Positions 20,622-29,619 of a DNA stretch of 64,000 nucleotides are shown in pieces. The stretch comes from Eutreptiella sp. 'Long Island Sound 2002' (lineage: Eukaryota > Euglenozoa > Euglenophyceae > Eutreptiales > Eutreptiaceae). Made by a program: the position numbers and the translations under genes. How positions within the stretch are numbered: the first letter of the stretch is position 1; each line of letters opens with the position of its first letter. Below the pieces are notes generated by a model. That model did no database searches, had not been told where the DNA came from, and was given only the letters and a program-made list of their open reading frames with translations. The DNA lies in contig OZ038384.1 of NCBI GenBank assembly GCA_964036045.1, forward strand, positions 30,609,771 through 30,673,770. The letters are read 5' to 3'.

Positions 20622-20640
20622 CCTAACCCTAACCCTAACC
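20622..20640. repeat. Short telomere-like repeat (CCCTAA)
   Basis: Three units of CCCTAA. It is isolated in the sequence and lies between RT copy ii and an A-like relic. Endonuclease-less Penelope-like elements are known to sit next to such repeats; a chance or interstitial repeat is also possible. Confidence 0.5.
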
Positions 20641-21179
20641 GACGGTGTTCCGAGGTGGTGTCTTGTACCCACCCGTATTCTCCCCCTAAAACCAGGCCGC
20701 TGTGCACGTGCATAGGTTGATTTGTGTGCACCTATTGGTGCAAATAGAGGTCCCATTTTGTCATACCGGCACCTTTGCGCTTCAAAGCTTTTCCATGGTC
20801 GCAATGCATGCACAATGACTCAAATCCAGCCCATGTAGACACTTTGATGCCGAGTTATGTACTTGTGGCAGAAGGAAGAACTATAGGTGTGCACAAAGCA
20901 CGATGCAATAAAAGTGCAGTCCCTTGTAATGCGTACATTGCGCAGCAGCGGCGCGGAGTAAGTCAAACAACGCCTCTGGCTTGAGCATCATCCATTTTCG
21001 AAGCTGCCCGCTTCGGCAGGTGGGTTGTTACACACTCCTAAGCGGATTCCAACCTTCATGGCCACCGCCCTGCTATCTCTAGCGCACAACGTCCTTTGTG
21101 GATTCCATGTATGAGCCGCCCCTTGAACCCTGCAACCGCGCTCTCGGATCATCCCGCATCGCCGGCACTGCTTACTAGT

Positions 21180-22030
21180 AATGGCCCACATGGGGCTGCA
21201 CCCTGTTCCGGATTGGGCCCTAGTGGCCTCGGCGGATGCGCATCCCTGATTACGGGGCACATGGCGTGCTTCGGGTGTCCCATTGTGCACTGAACGGGAT
21301 GGTGAGTGTGTTGCGGGAACACGGGGGTATGTCGCGGCCCTTAGCGGCAAAACTCGCGCGAGATTCCGTGAATGGGGCACGGAAGGTTGCCCGCACTGCA
21401 CGCCCTGGGCGATGGGGTTATGAAAAGGCCAACAAGAAGGGTCAAATCCACATCGAGTTGGGGGCCGCGGTGCATTTTGTGAGGGTTAGGTTGTGGCTCC
21501 CACTGCTCCAAAAAGTGGGAACCATCATTGGGGGCCATCAAGTGGGGGGCCGCCCTTGGGTGGATGTATGTAGGGATTGGTGGGAGGCCTTCACGGCCAT
21601 GGCCAACGTTGCATGAAAACGCGACTTTGTCAGTGGCCATGAACAACGGGCCCTGTTGCAACAGCAGTAGACCATGGGGGCAAGGCATCTTGCTCTAGGG
21701 TGGAGCAAGACCTTGTGGGCGCACATGTCCATTGACCAAATGTTTGCGTACCTTTGTAGACGGGGGACCTTGGCAAGGTTCAACTGCTTCGCCTTGGGAG
21801 CCATGTACGATTGAAGAGGCTCCTTAGGAATTCTCCTACACAACAAGTCAGGCCTCCAAGGTGTGGAGGACAACCACACGTTGGATGACCACCTCCGCAA
21901 GGAGGGTTGGGAGGTGACTAGTAAGGCAATGACCAAGCAACGGGGGTACCAACGCCGGTGCATGGCTTGGTCACGTGCCCGGCGGGAGAGCAAGGGAAGG
22001 GAAGCCCTGGTGGGCAGGATATCGTGAAGC
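21180..22030 (+). pseudogene. Diverged transposon A-like transposase, C-terminal half
   Basis: RIPDYGAHGVLRVSHCALNG matches the start of the 4121-4893 domain. Then come KKGQIHIELGAAVHFVRVRL, GGHQVGGRPWVDVCRDWWEA and, in shifted frames, MSIDQMFAYLCRRGTLARFN with CFALG. The end has RLKRLLRNS and VEDNHTLDDHLRKEGWEV. The conserved H-x-x-L-K-R-x-L-R-N-S and N-H-T-(I/L)-D-D blocks confirm a second, older subfamily of A. Stops and shifts make it a relic. The stretch 20640-21180 upstream holds only short ORFs. Confidence 0.5.
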
Positions 22031-22180
22031 GTGCACTGCGACAGAGGATGTAATATTGTGAATTGCAAGCGTTGTTGCTTGTTGCATGTTGAATTAACCT
22101 TGAATGAACCCCAAAGCGACCAAATCTAGCTCTCAGTGAAAGCTCAAAGAAAGCACAGTGAAAGCTAAATGAAAGACAAG

Positions 22181-22226
22181 TGAACCCCGGACTGAGTGCT
22201 CACTTGCGGTTCAGTCGGGGTTCATT
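22181..22226. other. Hairpin-forming inverted repeat
   Basis: TGAACCCCGGACTGA and TTCAGTCGGGGTTCA are inverted complements but for one unpaired base, separated by about 14 nt. Located between the A-like relic and the left direct repeat of the RT element. Could be an element terminus or transcript structure; no U-tract follows. Confidence 0.5.
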
Positions 22227-22323
22227 GGCTCGGCTCAGTCGAATTAGCCTTCGAAAAAAAAGTGATGTTTTGCGATAATTGCCAATGATATGGGTATGTA
22301 AATCACGTTGGGGACATGCAAAT

Positions 22324-22616
22324 TGGTTTCATCTCAGGATGTTTCAGCGCATGCTGTGCAGTCCCATTGATTTGTGTTGCCAGTGTGAGTGCTTTGTGTC
22401 GAGCGACATATATTAATGCACGTATGGCCCTGAATGAACGCATAGTCAGCGTGTTTTTTGACATAAATCAGGTTGAGTTTGGTATGGAAACGAAAGGCGG
22501 GTCTGGTGCCATACAAAACGAGAGTAGACAGGATCCATGGGCGCCAGGGATCGAATATGGTGTGTGCCCGGGACCACAGGTGCCTACCGATGATGAAATG
22601 TCGTTGTTATCCTTAT
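22324..22616 (+). repeat. Left direct repeat of RT element iv (first part)
   Basis: Starts TGGTTTCATCTCAGGATG and matches 35194-35485 closely. It is cut by transposon C at 22617 and resumes at 28065-28207. The two parts together equal the about 439-bp right repeat. It encodes the same membrane-like ORF as the right copy, truncated here by the transposon. Confidence 0.8.
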
Positions 22617-22619
22617 CCC

Positions 22620-22700
22620 TTGGTACACGCTAGAAGACCCAATCTTGATCTAGCCTAGGACGCTCTAGCCTAGATTAGATCAATACTAAAACGATATAAT
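22620..22700. repeat. Family C motif array, left subterminal
   Basis: Repeats of GATCTAGCCTAG, CTCTAGCCTAGATTAGATC and related CTAG-centred palindromes, in the first 80 bp of the element. Confidence 0.7.
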
Positions 22701-22814
22701 GGCTACAACATATCCCAAATTCTTCGTTGCTCCGCCGTGCATGCTTGCTATTGTCCGTAGTGCATTGTTCCATGCTTCCTTCTTTCCCGCCTAGATATTG
22801 CACATTTCTTTGCA

Positions 22815-24640
22815 ATGAAACGCCCCGCCACTACCCCCCCTGCTCCCTCCTCACCTGGGAAGGATAGTTCCTTCTTGTCTAAGGCACTACGGGAGTTGAG
22901 TGGGGCCTCAAACCCCAAGGATGAGCGGATGGGCCATTACTTGGCCACGTGGGCGCTATCATGCCCCCTAGCACGGCGGCAATTCAACAACGCCGTCCAA
23001 CATGTGAACTCCGCCACTTCTACCCAAACCACGGGTGAGGCATGCAAGGCCGCCGTTGAGGCATACGCCGCCTCCCCACTTCCCATCACCGCCATGTGTG
23101 AACTAGTGCTCAACATGAGGGCCCCGAAGTCCTCGTGGAGGACACTCTTGGAGCTCTACACGCTCCGTAAGTTGGAGTATCACCGCACCGTCACTAGTGG
23201 CCCCTACTTTCGTCCAATTTGTACCGAGCGGGCTTTCCAAGCCCGTAGGAAGGAGTTGGTCGCCCCGGTGCAATTGGATAACCCCGTTGCCACGGTGTTG
23301 CCCAAGGCCACCGGGATCTCATGGCCCTTATCCTCATGGGTCACATACATCCTCTCCCGGCCGGGCTTGGTGCGGTCAATTAACCGCACGTTCCCGTTGA
23401 CGTTCATCGTCCGGGGAGATGCCTACCCCGTGGCCGGGGGCAATTGGACCCAACTGACCATCTCCTTGGCCAACTTCGAGCGCTTGGTGCGCTCCCCAGC
23501 GGGCCTTTGGGTGCTGAGCATGGCCAATTGCGGTGTCAAGGCCATGGAGACCCTTGGGACGTTGTGGAAGAGCAATTGGGAGGTACTCCTCTCACCTAGT
23601 GCCTTTCACTTGTTCTAGTTTTGATCTAGTCGGCCTCAAACAGCGCTCGGTAGACGCTAGATTGGACTCGACTAGAACCAAATTAACCACCCCCCATGCC
23701 TCGTGTTTAGGTGATTCAAGATATCATCGACACGGGGCTGGTCCAATGGGGGGCCTCCAAGGAGGAGGCAAAGGTGATCCTCGGGGGGGATCAACCGTGG
23801 ACGCGACGGGTGATCGGGGTGTCCAAATACCCCAAGTGGGATCCATGTTCAATGAGGGCATATGGCATGCCCCAACGAAGACTTGGGAGGGTAGTGCTAA
23901 CCCCCTGACCATGGAGGGTGATGAGGCCAACTACACGGCCTTCCTCCTTGGGAACCATCCTTGCAAGCCGCCGGCTGCAGTACGCAGCCCATTTTGAAAT
24001 TGCCACGTGCCTGGGTCGTCTTGTGCATTTTGCACTTGACACATGGCCATGGGCCGCTTGTTGGGGGAGTTTGTCGACCGGGAGGCTAGGTCGGTCACCC
24101 CTGCGCTCCGTCGAGACCTGCAAGTTCTCCCGTCGGAGAGGCGTGCACGTTGGAGCGTTTATGGGTCAGCATCCCCGGATGGGGAGGAGACGGCCAAATT
24201 TTTTGACGCATGGGCGGATATTGCTAAGTGCCTCGGCATTAGGCCAAGCACGGCCAAGTACAAGGCCATCGCGAACATGTGGGACCTGCTGCAGGCCCTC
24301 TATTGTACATATCAGGGCCCTAACCCATTGAATTGTGCTGGTGTTGCGCGCGATTTCTGGCGACACTGCAATGCTGGAACAGCATCATGGTATCTACTAA
24401 GCCTTGAGCAGGATGTAGATACCATGTTGCAGAACATTAAGCCGTTTGGCCTGGCTATGTTCTCCGGTGACATTTCGGAAAACATTAACCGCTTTCTGCA
24501 ACATGGTCACAACGAGCACAGCAACCGGGGGGGGGGGGGGGGGGGCTGTCGGGTGGAGGGGGTGGACGAGGTGTCGGGTCGTTAGTGGTCGGCCATCCAC
24601 AGGGAGGCCAATATGCAAGCGCAGTGCATGACATGGTTGT
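22815..24640 (+). pseudogene. Transposon C transposase (DDE type), two or more exons
   Basis: Start MKRPATTPPAPSSPGKDSSF, the first Met after the subterminal array. Exon 1 is 22815-23582 (256 codons) and the intron 23583-23710 (GTACTC donor, TTTAG acceptor, phase 0). Exon 2 starts VIQDIIDTGLVQWGASKEEA. Catalytic candidates: Asp in FIVRGDAYPVAGGNWTQL (23418), Asp in VILGGDQPWTRRVIGVS (23789), Glu in GDISENINRFLQHGHNEHSN followed by RGGGG (24478). Block MGRLLGEFVDREARSVTPAL aligns with GRLQVAFIETRLVDLPKENT of transposon B. Exon 2 needs frame changes near 23845 and 23990. C-terminal CMTWLFAYFDVSW matches MWEWWFLKFDLPL of B. The shared order of blocks with B is the main evidence for a common transposase family. 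Confidence 0.65.
23605..23690. repeat. Family C motif array inside the transposase intron
   Basis: TTCTAGTTTTGATCTAGTCG, GACGCTAGATTGG and GACTCGACTAGAACC: CTAG-centred units different from the AT palindromes that occupy the equivalent intron of transposon B. Confidence 0.7.
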
Positions 24641-24839
24641 TTGCGTACTTTGACGTGTCGTGGGTTGTGCATGGGGGGCCGCGGTCGCAAGTGCCATGCT
24701 CGGGCAGGGATGCCATGGAGGTAAGGAGGGGCCAGGGTCACATGCAGGCTTCCCTGAACCAGAGTATTTCAAACCAAGATGGCATCGCAACAGCAGTTGG
24801 ACGAGCTGGTGAGGCAGGTATATTTCGTGCTGTGCGTTC

Positions 24840-24950
24840 CAGCGGTGATCTAGGGAATCGTTCTAGTCTTGATCTAAACAACACAATCGGCCGCTAGACT
24901 GTTGCTAGAACGCCGCTAGAACAGTTGCCTGGAACGCCGCTAGAACGCTC
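24840..24950. repeat. Family C motif array between transposase and gene 2
   Basis: Repeated GCTAGAACGCCGCTAGAAC and TTCTAGTCTTGATCTA units. A closely similar block (CTAGAACAGTTGCCT(G/A)GA...) recurs at 26335-26430. Confidence 0.75.
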
Positions 24951-26391
24951 CTGTGCTACAGAATGCAGCGACCCAGGCGCTGATTGCGCAGATCCTGGAG
25001 GCGCAGAGGCGTGCAGCTCCGGCCGAGGAGGCGGAGCCGAAGGCCGAGCAGGCCCCGCACCCCAAGCCCAAGGCAGCCCCCCTCGCCAAGCCCAAGTCCA
25101 AGCCCAAGCCCCAACCCCAAGCCCCACATCCACAGTCGCCACCCCCTCCCCCATTGGTAGCCCGGAAGGGGGCGGCGGGCGCAGCCGAGGAGGAACCGGC
25201 GGAGGTGGAGGAGGCGCGGGGAGAGCTCAAAGGGTTCTTGGATTCTCGCGCCGCCTCCAGGGCGGCCAAGACAAGGGCCGAGACGAAAGTCTCGGCCTGG
25301 GAGGCAAAATTGGCCAGCCTCCGGGAGGAGGGAGCGGAGGAGGAGAGGATCCGCTGGGGGGAGGCCAACCTTCGCAAGGCGAAGGCGAAGGTGGCCGAGA
25401 AGCAGGAGGCGATCGACGGGTTCGATCGGGCGGTGAGGGGGAGCGAGAGGGAGTTGGCGGCGGTGGTGGCCAGGGTGAAGGACGAGGAGGTGGACGAGGT
25501 GGTGGAGGTGGACGTGCAGGGCGAGATGGAGGAGGCGAGCGTGAAGGAGGAGGAGGAGGAGACGAAGGTGGCAGAGGCGGCGCTGGCGGGGGGGGGGGGG
25601 GGGGGGCGAGCGACCGGCTCACGGGGTTGATGGGGTGGAGGGCTGCGGCGGGCATCCAGGACCTGCCATGGGACCCGGCAGTCCTGGCTGGCCCCCACCC
25701 CCCCAACCTGGACACCCCCCTCCTCGTCGCCCCGGAGAGTCCGGTATGGACTCTCCGGTTTTTGTTGGTGCGGGTGCACCACCGGCTGTCGGGGGCGGGG
25801 CGGTGGGTATGGGTGGACGGGGGGGGGGGGGTTGTCCACCTGGGCAAGCCCCTGCGCCTGGGGGTGGTCGAGGGGTCGTGGGTGTGGCGACGTGAGTTGC
25901 CGGGGCCGGGGAATAAGCGATGGGGGGAGGTGCCCCCCCCCCCCGAAACGGGGGTGAAGATATTTGAGTTGGCGCAAACCAACATCTTCACCCCCGAGCG
26001 GAAAAACGGGGGGGGCACCCACTGGCGATTCGTCGCCCATTGCTGGCAGGGGCTGGGCTTGGGGGAGGTTGAGTGGGTGGGGAAAGCCTGGGTCTGGACG
26101 CCGACCTGGTCAGCGCTGCTGGACTTCGGGGGTTTCAACCCCGAGGCTGCGAACCGGGGGGTGTATGCCGGGGTGGTGCACGGCATCGCCTCCCGGCCCA
26201 AGCCCAAGCCCAAGCCTGCCGCAGCCCCCGCTGGCGGCCCCCCGCGGGCGCACCCCCCCAACCCCGCGGACGCCTTCGCCAAGGCACTGGGGGCCATCTC
26301 CCCCGCCCTGGACCGCCAAGGCACGGTATGTCGATTGCGCTCTAGCGTTGATCTAGCCACCGCCGTGCCGCCTCCGCTAGAACGTCGCTAG
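24925..26391 (+). CDS. Transposon C accessory gene 2: coiled-coil N-terminus plus W-rich domain
   Basis: Two frames are informative. One (24953-25630) reads MLQNAATQALIAQILEAQRR, a Lys/Pro linker, then a long charged helix (EARGELKGFLDSRAASRAAK, then EANLRKAKAKVAEKQEAIDG) ending at a G18 tract. Beyond that tract the other frame continues with the W-rich domain: VWTLRFLLVRVHHRLSGAGR, WVWVDGGGGVVHLGKPL, GSWVWRRELPGPGNKRWGEV and THWRFVAHCWQGLGLGEVEW. It ends with AWVWTPTWSALLDFGGFNPE and YAGVVHGIASR. This domain parallels gene 2 of B and perhaps the FAYRLVSGHW region of A. Frame change at the homopolymer is either mutation or sequencing error. Large minus-strand ORFs overlap but are composition artefacts. 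Function unknown. Confidence 0.5.
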   Translation: MPGTPLERSCATECSDPGADCADPGGAEACSSGRGGGAEGRAGPAPQAQGSPPRQAQVQAQAPTPSPTSTVATPSPIGSPEGGGGRSRGGTGGGGGGAGRAQRVLGFSRRLQGGQDKGRDESLGLGGKIGQPPGGGSGGGEDPLGGGQPSQGEGEGGREAGGDRRVRSGGEGEREGVGGGGGQGEGRGGGRGGGGGRAGRDGGGEREGGGGGDEGGRGGAGGGGGGGASDRLTGLMGWRAAAGIQDLPWDPAVLAGPHPPNLDTPLLVAPESPVWTLRFLLVRVHHRLSGAGRWVWVDGGGGVVHLGKPLRLGVVEGSWVWRRELPGPGNKRWGEVPPPPETGVKIFELAQTNIFTPERKNGGGTHWRFVAHCWQGLGLGEVEWVGKAWVWTPTWSALLDFGGFNPEAANRGVYAGVVHGIASRPKPKPKPAAAPAGGPPRAHPPNPADAFAKALGAISPALDRQGTVCRLRSSVDLATAVPPPLERR

Positions 26392-26450
26392 AACGCCGCT
26401 AGAACAGTTGCCTAGAGCGCCGCTAGAACGCTCCTGCATTTTCTTTGTTT
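26335..26450. repeat. Family C motif array between genes 2 and 3
   Basis: Units GCTAGAACGTCGCTAGAACG and GCTAGAACAGTTGCCTAGA, followed by a pyrimidine tract and TTTAG that looks like a splice acceptor (26452-26460). The array may therefore lie in an intron joining genes 2 and 3. Confidence 0.7.
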
Positions 26451-26460
26451 GTCTCTTTAG

Positions 26461-27700
26461 GTTGTCGGCGTGCAGACGTGTTGAGGCAACCCCTGCGGGG
26501 TGCGCGTGGAGTGGCGCGATGGTGGAGGGCGGACGCGCCTCGTGGGGGTCACCGAGTTGAGCCGGATGTTGGGGATGATCCCCAATTTGGCCCTCTCGGT
26601 GCTGGAGGGTTTGGGTAGGTGGGAAGCGGGCAGGAGTGCGGGGGGCATTGACCCGCAGCGCAAGGGTTGGGGGAGGTTGCAGGACCGGGGGGGGGGATGA
26701 CAGCAGCAGCAGCAGCACCACTACCAGCAGCGGGGAGAAGACACCGCCCACCAAGGCCTCCAAACCCCCCCCCAAGGCCCCCAAGAAAAAACCCCGCCCC
26801 CGCCACTTCGAGAGTAGCGACGAAGAGGCGGCCCCCCCCAAGGGCAGCAGGGCAAGCCCAAGCCCAAGGCCACAACGCATGCCAAGGGCAAGGGCAAAGC
26901 CACCCCCCCCCCCAAACCCCAGGCCCCCCCTATGCAAAAAAGGGGCCGGGACCCCTATGGGAATGTGCCGGGTGTGGGGGACACCCGGTATGTCCTTTGG
27001 GCGGAGGGAGGCAATGGGGGGACTGTCAGCCAAGTGACGGTGTTGGGGGATTGGGATGAGGAGTTGGACCCGGGGGAGTGGTGAGTGGTGTCGCAGGGGT
27101 CCAATGGGGACGGGGAGGGGGGGAAGAAGGGGAAGAAGGGGAAGAAGAGGAAGCGGGAGAAAGAGGGGGCCACCTTCCGGGTGGCGGGGGACCTCCTCTT
27201 CCTCACCCGGGAGGAGGCGGAGGCCCACATCCGGGAGGCCTTGGAGGCCGGGGACGCCGGGGACGATGGGGATGACGGGGATGACGAGGGGGACGAGGGT
27301 GGTGACAAGGGGGAGGGGGGTGACAAGGGGGATGAGGCGGGGGGTGACAAGGGGGGTGAGAAGGAAGGGGACACGGGGGGTGGGGGTGAGAAGGGGGGTG
27401 CCGGGAGCAAGGATGAGCCCCGGCAACCCCCCACCACGCAGGAGGGGTAACCTGCATGTCGCGAGTCCCGAATGGGGGCCTGGGGGGGCAGGGGGGCTAA
27501 TCGGGCTAACCGGGCTAATCGGGCTAACCCACCACCAAGTGACCCCGCGCCGGCCCGCCAAGTGACCTTCCAAGTGACCTATGGGCTGCGGTGGGGGGCT
27601 AACCGGGCTAACCGGGGGGGGGGGGGGGGGACCCGGCGCTCCGTGAGTCGGGTCCAGCATCAGGACCCTGTGATTGGCCACGGCTGGCCATGGTAGCCGG
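26461..27700 (+). pseudogene. Transposon C accessory gene 3: acidic/basic low-complexity protein with NR-triplet tail
   Basis: After the acceptor-like site come WRDGGGRTRLVGVTELSRML, then Ser-run and Lys/Pro-rich linkers with an ESSDEEAAP acidic patch (26700-26930). Next is a basic KKGKKGKKRKREKEGATF block leading into RVAGDLLFLTREEAEAHIRE, an acidic GDDGDDGDDEGDE tract, and after one stop GANRANRANRANPPP. The LLF-x-T-x-E-E-A-E-x-H helix and the triplet repeat correspond to NGSLLFPTPEEAERH and TNPTNPTNP of B gene 3. Several frame changes at G tracts. Confidence 0.45.
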
Positions 27701-27729
27701 GGCAGCTTCTCTTTGAGGAGTGGCGGAGC

Positions 27730-28045
27730 ATTCATATATATCGCTCTAGCGGCGTTCTAGCGAACCGTTCTAGCGGCGTTCTAGCGACGTTCTAGAACGC
27801 TCGCTAGAACGTCGCCAGAACGCTCGCTAGAACGTCGCTAGAACGCCCGTAGAACGAAAAAATTTTGGACTCTAAAATCAGGTGAAAATAGTGAAATTGT
27901 GAAAAAAAAAGTATGGGCCCCCGAGTATGGATAGGGGGGTCCAGGTTAGACACCTCATCCCCCCCCCCCTGCGGGGGGGGTATCCCCCTCTTTTTTTCGT
28001 TCTAGCCGCTCTACGCGGTTCTAGGCTAGAACGAGATTGGGTATT
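27730..28045. repeat. Family C motif array, right subterminal
   Basis: 27740-27860 is a dense run of GTTCTAGCGGCGTTCTAGCG, then its inverse CGCTAGAACGTCGCTAGAACG, so the two halves can pair. It resembles the terminal motif arrays that flank some CACTA-type elements. A second block precedes the right TIR (28000-28030). Confidence 0.8.
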
Positions 28046-28064
28046 CTAGCGTGTACCAAGGGAT

Positions 28065-28207
28065 GTATTTGCGTGCCGAAGGCAATCAGCCTGACCGGTC
28101 ACCAGAACATCCTGTCCACTGTTGCATTGTTTGTTTGCACTAGCCTCATGGGCATGGCCGTGTTTGTGTGAGGAGTTTTTGTACTTGTGCTCGCCCCTTG
28201 CAGCCTG
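28065..28207 (+). repeat. Left direct repeat of RT element iv (second part)
   Basis: Matches 35485-35632 up to TTGCAGCCTG. Between ACC and CAC it has GGT where the right copy has TTGGGC, a clean 3-nt difference that keeps the ORF open (ending SLMGMAVFV then TGA). This supports the repeat being, or having been, protein-coding. Confidence 0.75.
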
Positions 28208-28324
28208 TGGCTCTAACACGCGTGCGACTGAAACGCGTGTACCTTCCATTGTCCTCCGTTGATTCAAGTACGAGTTCACTTTCGACATTCGCGGTACTAC
28301 CTCGATATCGCTCAAGTTCCTTCC

Positions 28325-28751
28325 ATGTCTTCCTTTGTTCCATCCGATAAAATGGCCAAGCTCATTGGCGATGCTACTGCACATGCAGTGCGCTCTCTAA
28401 TGGCTGACGGGCAACAAGTGCAGAGCAAAAAACAGAGGAAAGGAAATGGGAGTCGGAACTAGCGACGTTCTCTCCCGCGATCCTCTGCGACTCAAGAACC
28501 TCCCCAGGTTGGGTCCCACAATGACGACGTCTTGCCGCGGTTTGACCTCAAACAAGTGGACCACAGCAACTCTGAAAGCGTTGGGGAAGGCCGAACACAA
28601 AATGGGAAATCCGTGCTATCTCTGTAAGAAGTTTGGACATCTTGTAGGCGTTCATTTTCCAACGAATCACAGATGGTGCCAGGCTGAATCTGATCGCTGG
28701 ACTTCGAACCGTGATTATTTGCACAAAATTCTGCGTGATGTACGGGAATAG
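28325..28751 (+). pseudogene. Small gag-like ORF with Cys/His knuckle
   Basis: MSSFVPSDKMAKLIGDATAH starts at 28325; after a frame change near 28446 the sequence leads to CYLCKKFGHLVG, then HFPTNHRWC and a TAG at 28749. C-x2-C-x4-H is the start of a CCHC zinc knuckle, but the last Cys is 12 residues on, so it is atypical. First gene of the retroelement; a nucleic-acid-binding role would fit. Confidence 0.4.
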
Positions 28752-28842
28752 CGCTACACCCAGTACCAGATCGCTGTAAATTAGGAGGTGGATACTTCCA
28801 GGTCGCCCCAGATGTCGGATCGAGAGTTCCTGGCTGGCTGCA

Positions 28843-29606
28843 GTGATGGAGGCAGCCACTGGGCTTCCGCGATGGGACGACGGAACCGATCCGAAAACCA
28901 CACCCCCGCAGCCTGTGAAGGACGCGCCTACTGACGAGTTCTTTCAGCATTCGCCGCTACCAGGGAGTGCGCCACCAGTGAACGACTCGACTAAGCTGGC
29001 GTTGCCTGCACCACCAGGTCCTGCTGGTCAGGCACATGGTTTTGCTTTTCAGCCCCGTGACGTCTCGTCTACGAAGGGGAAGGGGAAGAACCTCAAACCA
29101 AAACGGGGGAAACGGGATCGCGCGGGTGACCCTCCTACAGATCTGGTGGCCACTGCGCTGAACGGACCGAACAACACCTTTCAGATCGCCCTGAACCCGT
29201 CGACCTCCACTCCGAGCCTATCGCTAGCGAAAGCACCGCCCGGCTCGAGAATGCAGCCCGCTATCGTTGGCCTTCCCGTGCACGCCCTGAACGCGCCCGA
29301 GTGCAGGATGCTGAAGAGTCGTTACAAACCCTGACCGAGGACCGCAAAAACGTCCGGCAGCAGCTAGGCCGTATCGACCAGTGTGTGACAGATCTGAAGC
29401 ACTCCACCAGTGTCTCCCAGAGTTTGATGGGCACACTTCTGGTCAAGGTCGGCGGTGTCTCCCAGGACGAGGTGAATACTCTGGTGCAGCAGACAAAAGC
29501 AGCGGGCCTGGCTGAGCTACCCCTGAGTCTCGATCCCCAAAGCGAGGAGAAGATGCGGCTTATGACCCTCGAGACACCAGGTCGGGACCTGCAGACCCAC
29601 AGCTGA
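28843..29606 (+). CDS. Pro-rich and coiled-coil ORFs of the RT element
   Basis: Frame one (to 29334) is Pro/Ser/Thr-rich with a basic KGKGKNLKPKRGKRDRAGD patch. The overlapping frame (29301-29606) is helical: MQDAEESLQTLTEDRKNVRQ, then CVTDLKHSTSVSQSLMGTL and VNTLVQQTKAAGL. They probably form one structural protein divided by a single frame change near 29320. No family recognised. Confidence 0.4.
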
Positions 29607-29619
29607 GAATCTGCTTACT

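Larger units (their letters stand above)
22617..28062 (+). mobile_element. DNA transposon C, complete, with TIRs
   Basis: The left end CCCTTGGTACACGCTAGAAG and the right end GTATTCTAGCGTGTACCAAGGG are imperfect inverted complements over about 40 bp. The flanking AT (22615-22616, 28063-28064) is the probable 2-bp target duplication. The empty site survives in the right direct repeat (CCTTACGTATTTG near 35483). Order on the plus strand: transposase, accessory gene 2, accessory gene 3, the same order as in transposon B. CTAGAACG/CGTTCTAG motif arrays occur at both ends, in the transposase intron and between the genes. Confidence 0.85.

Noticed and set aside
25227-27735. Long minus-strand ORFs (377 and 452 codons) within transposon C
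   Set aside because: They are Pro/Ser/Arg strings opposite GC-rich coding sequence with no conserved blocks in transposon B; the plus-strand frames have homologues.
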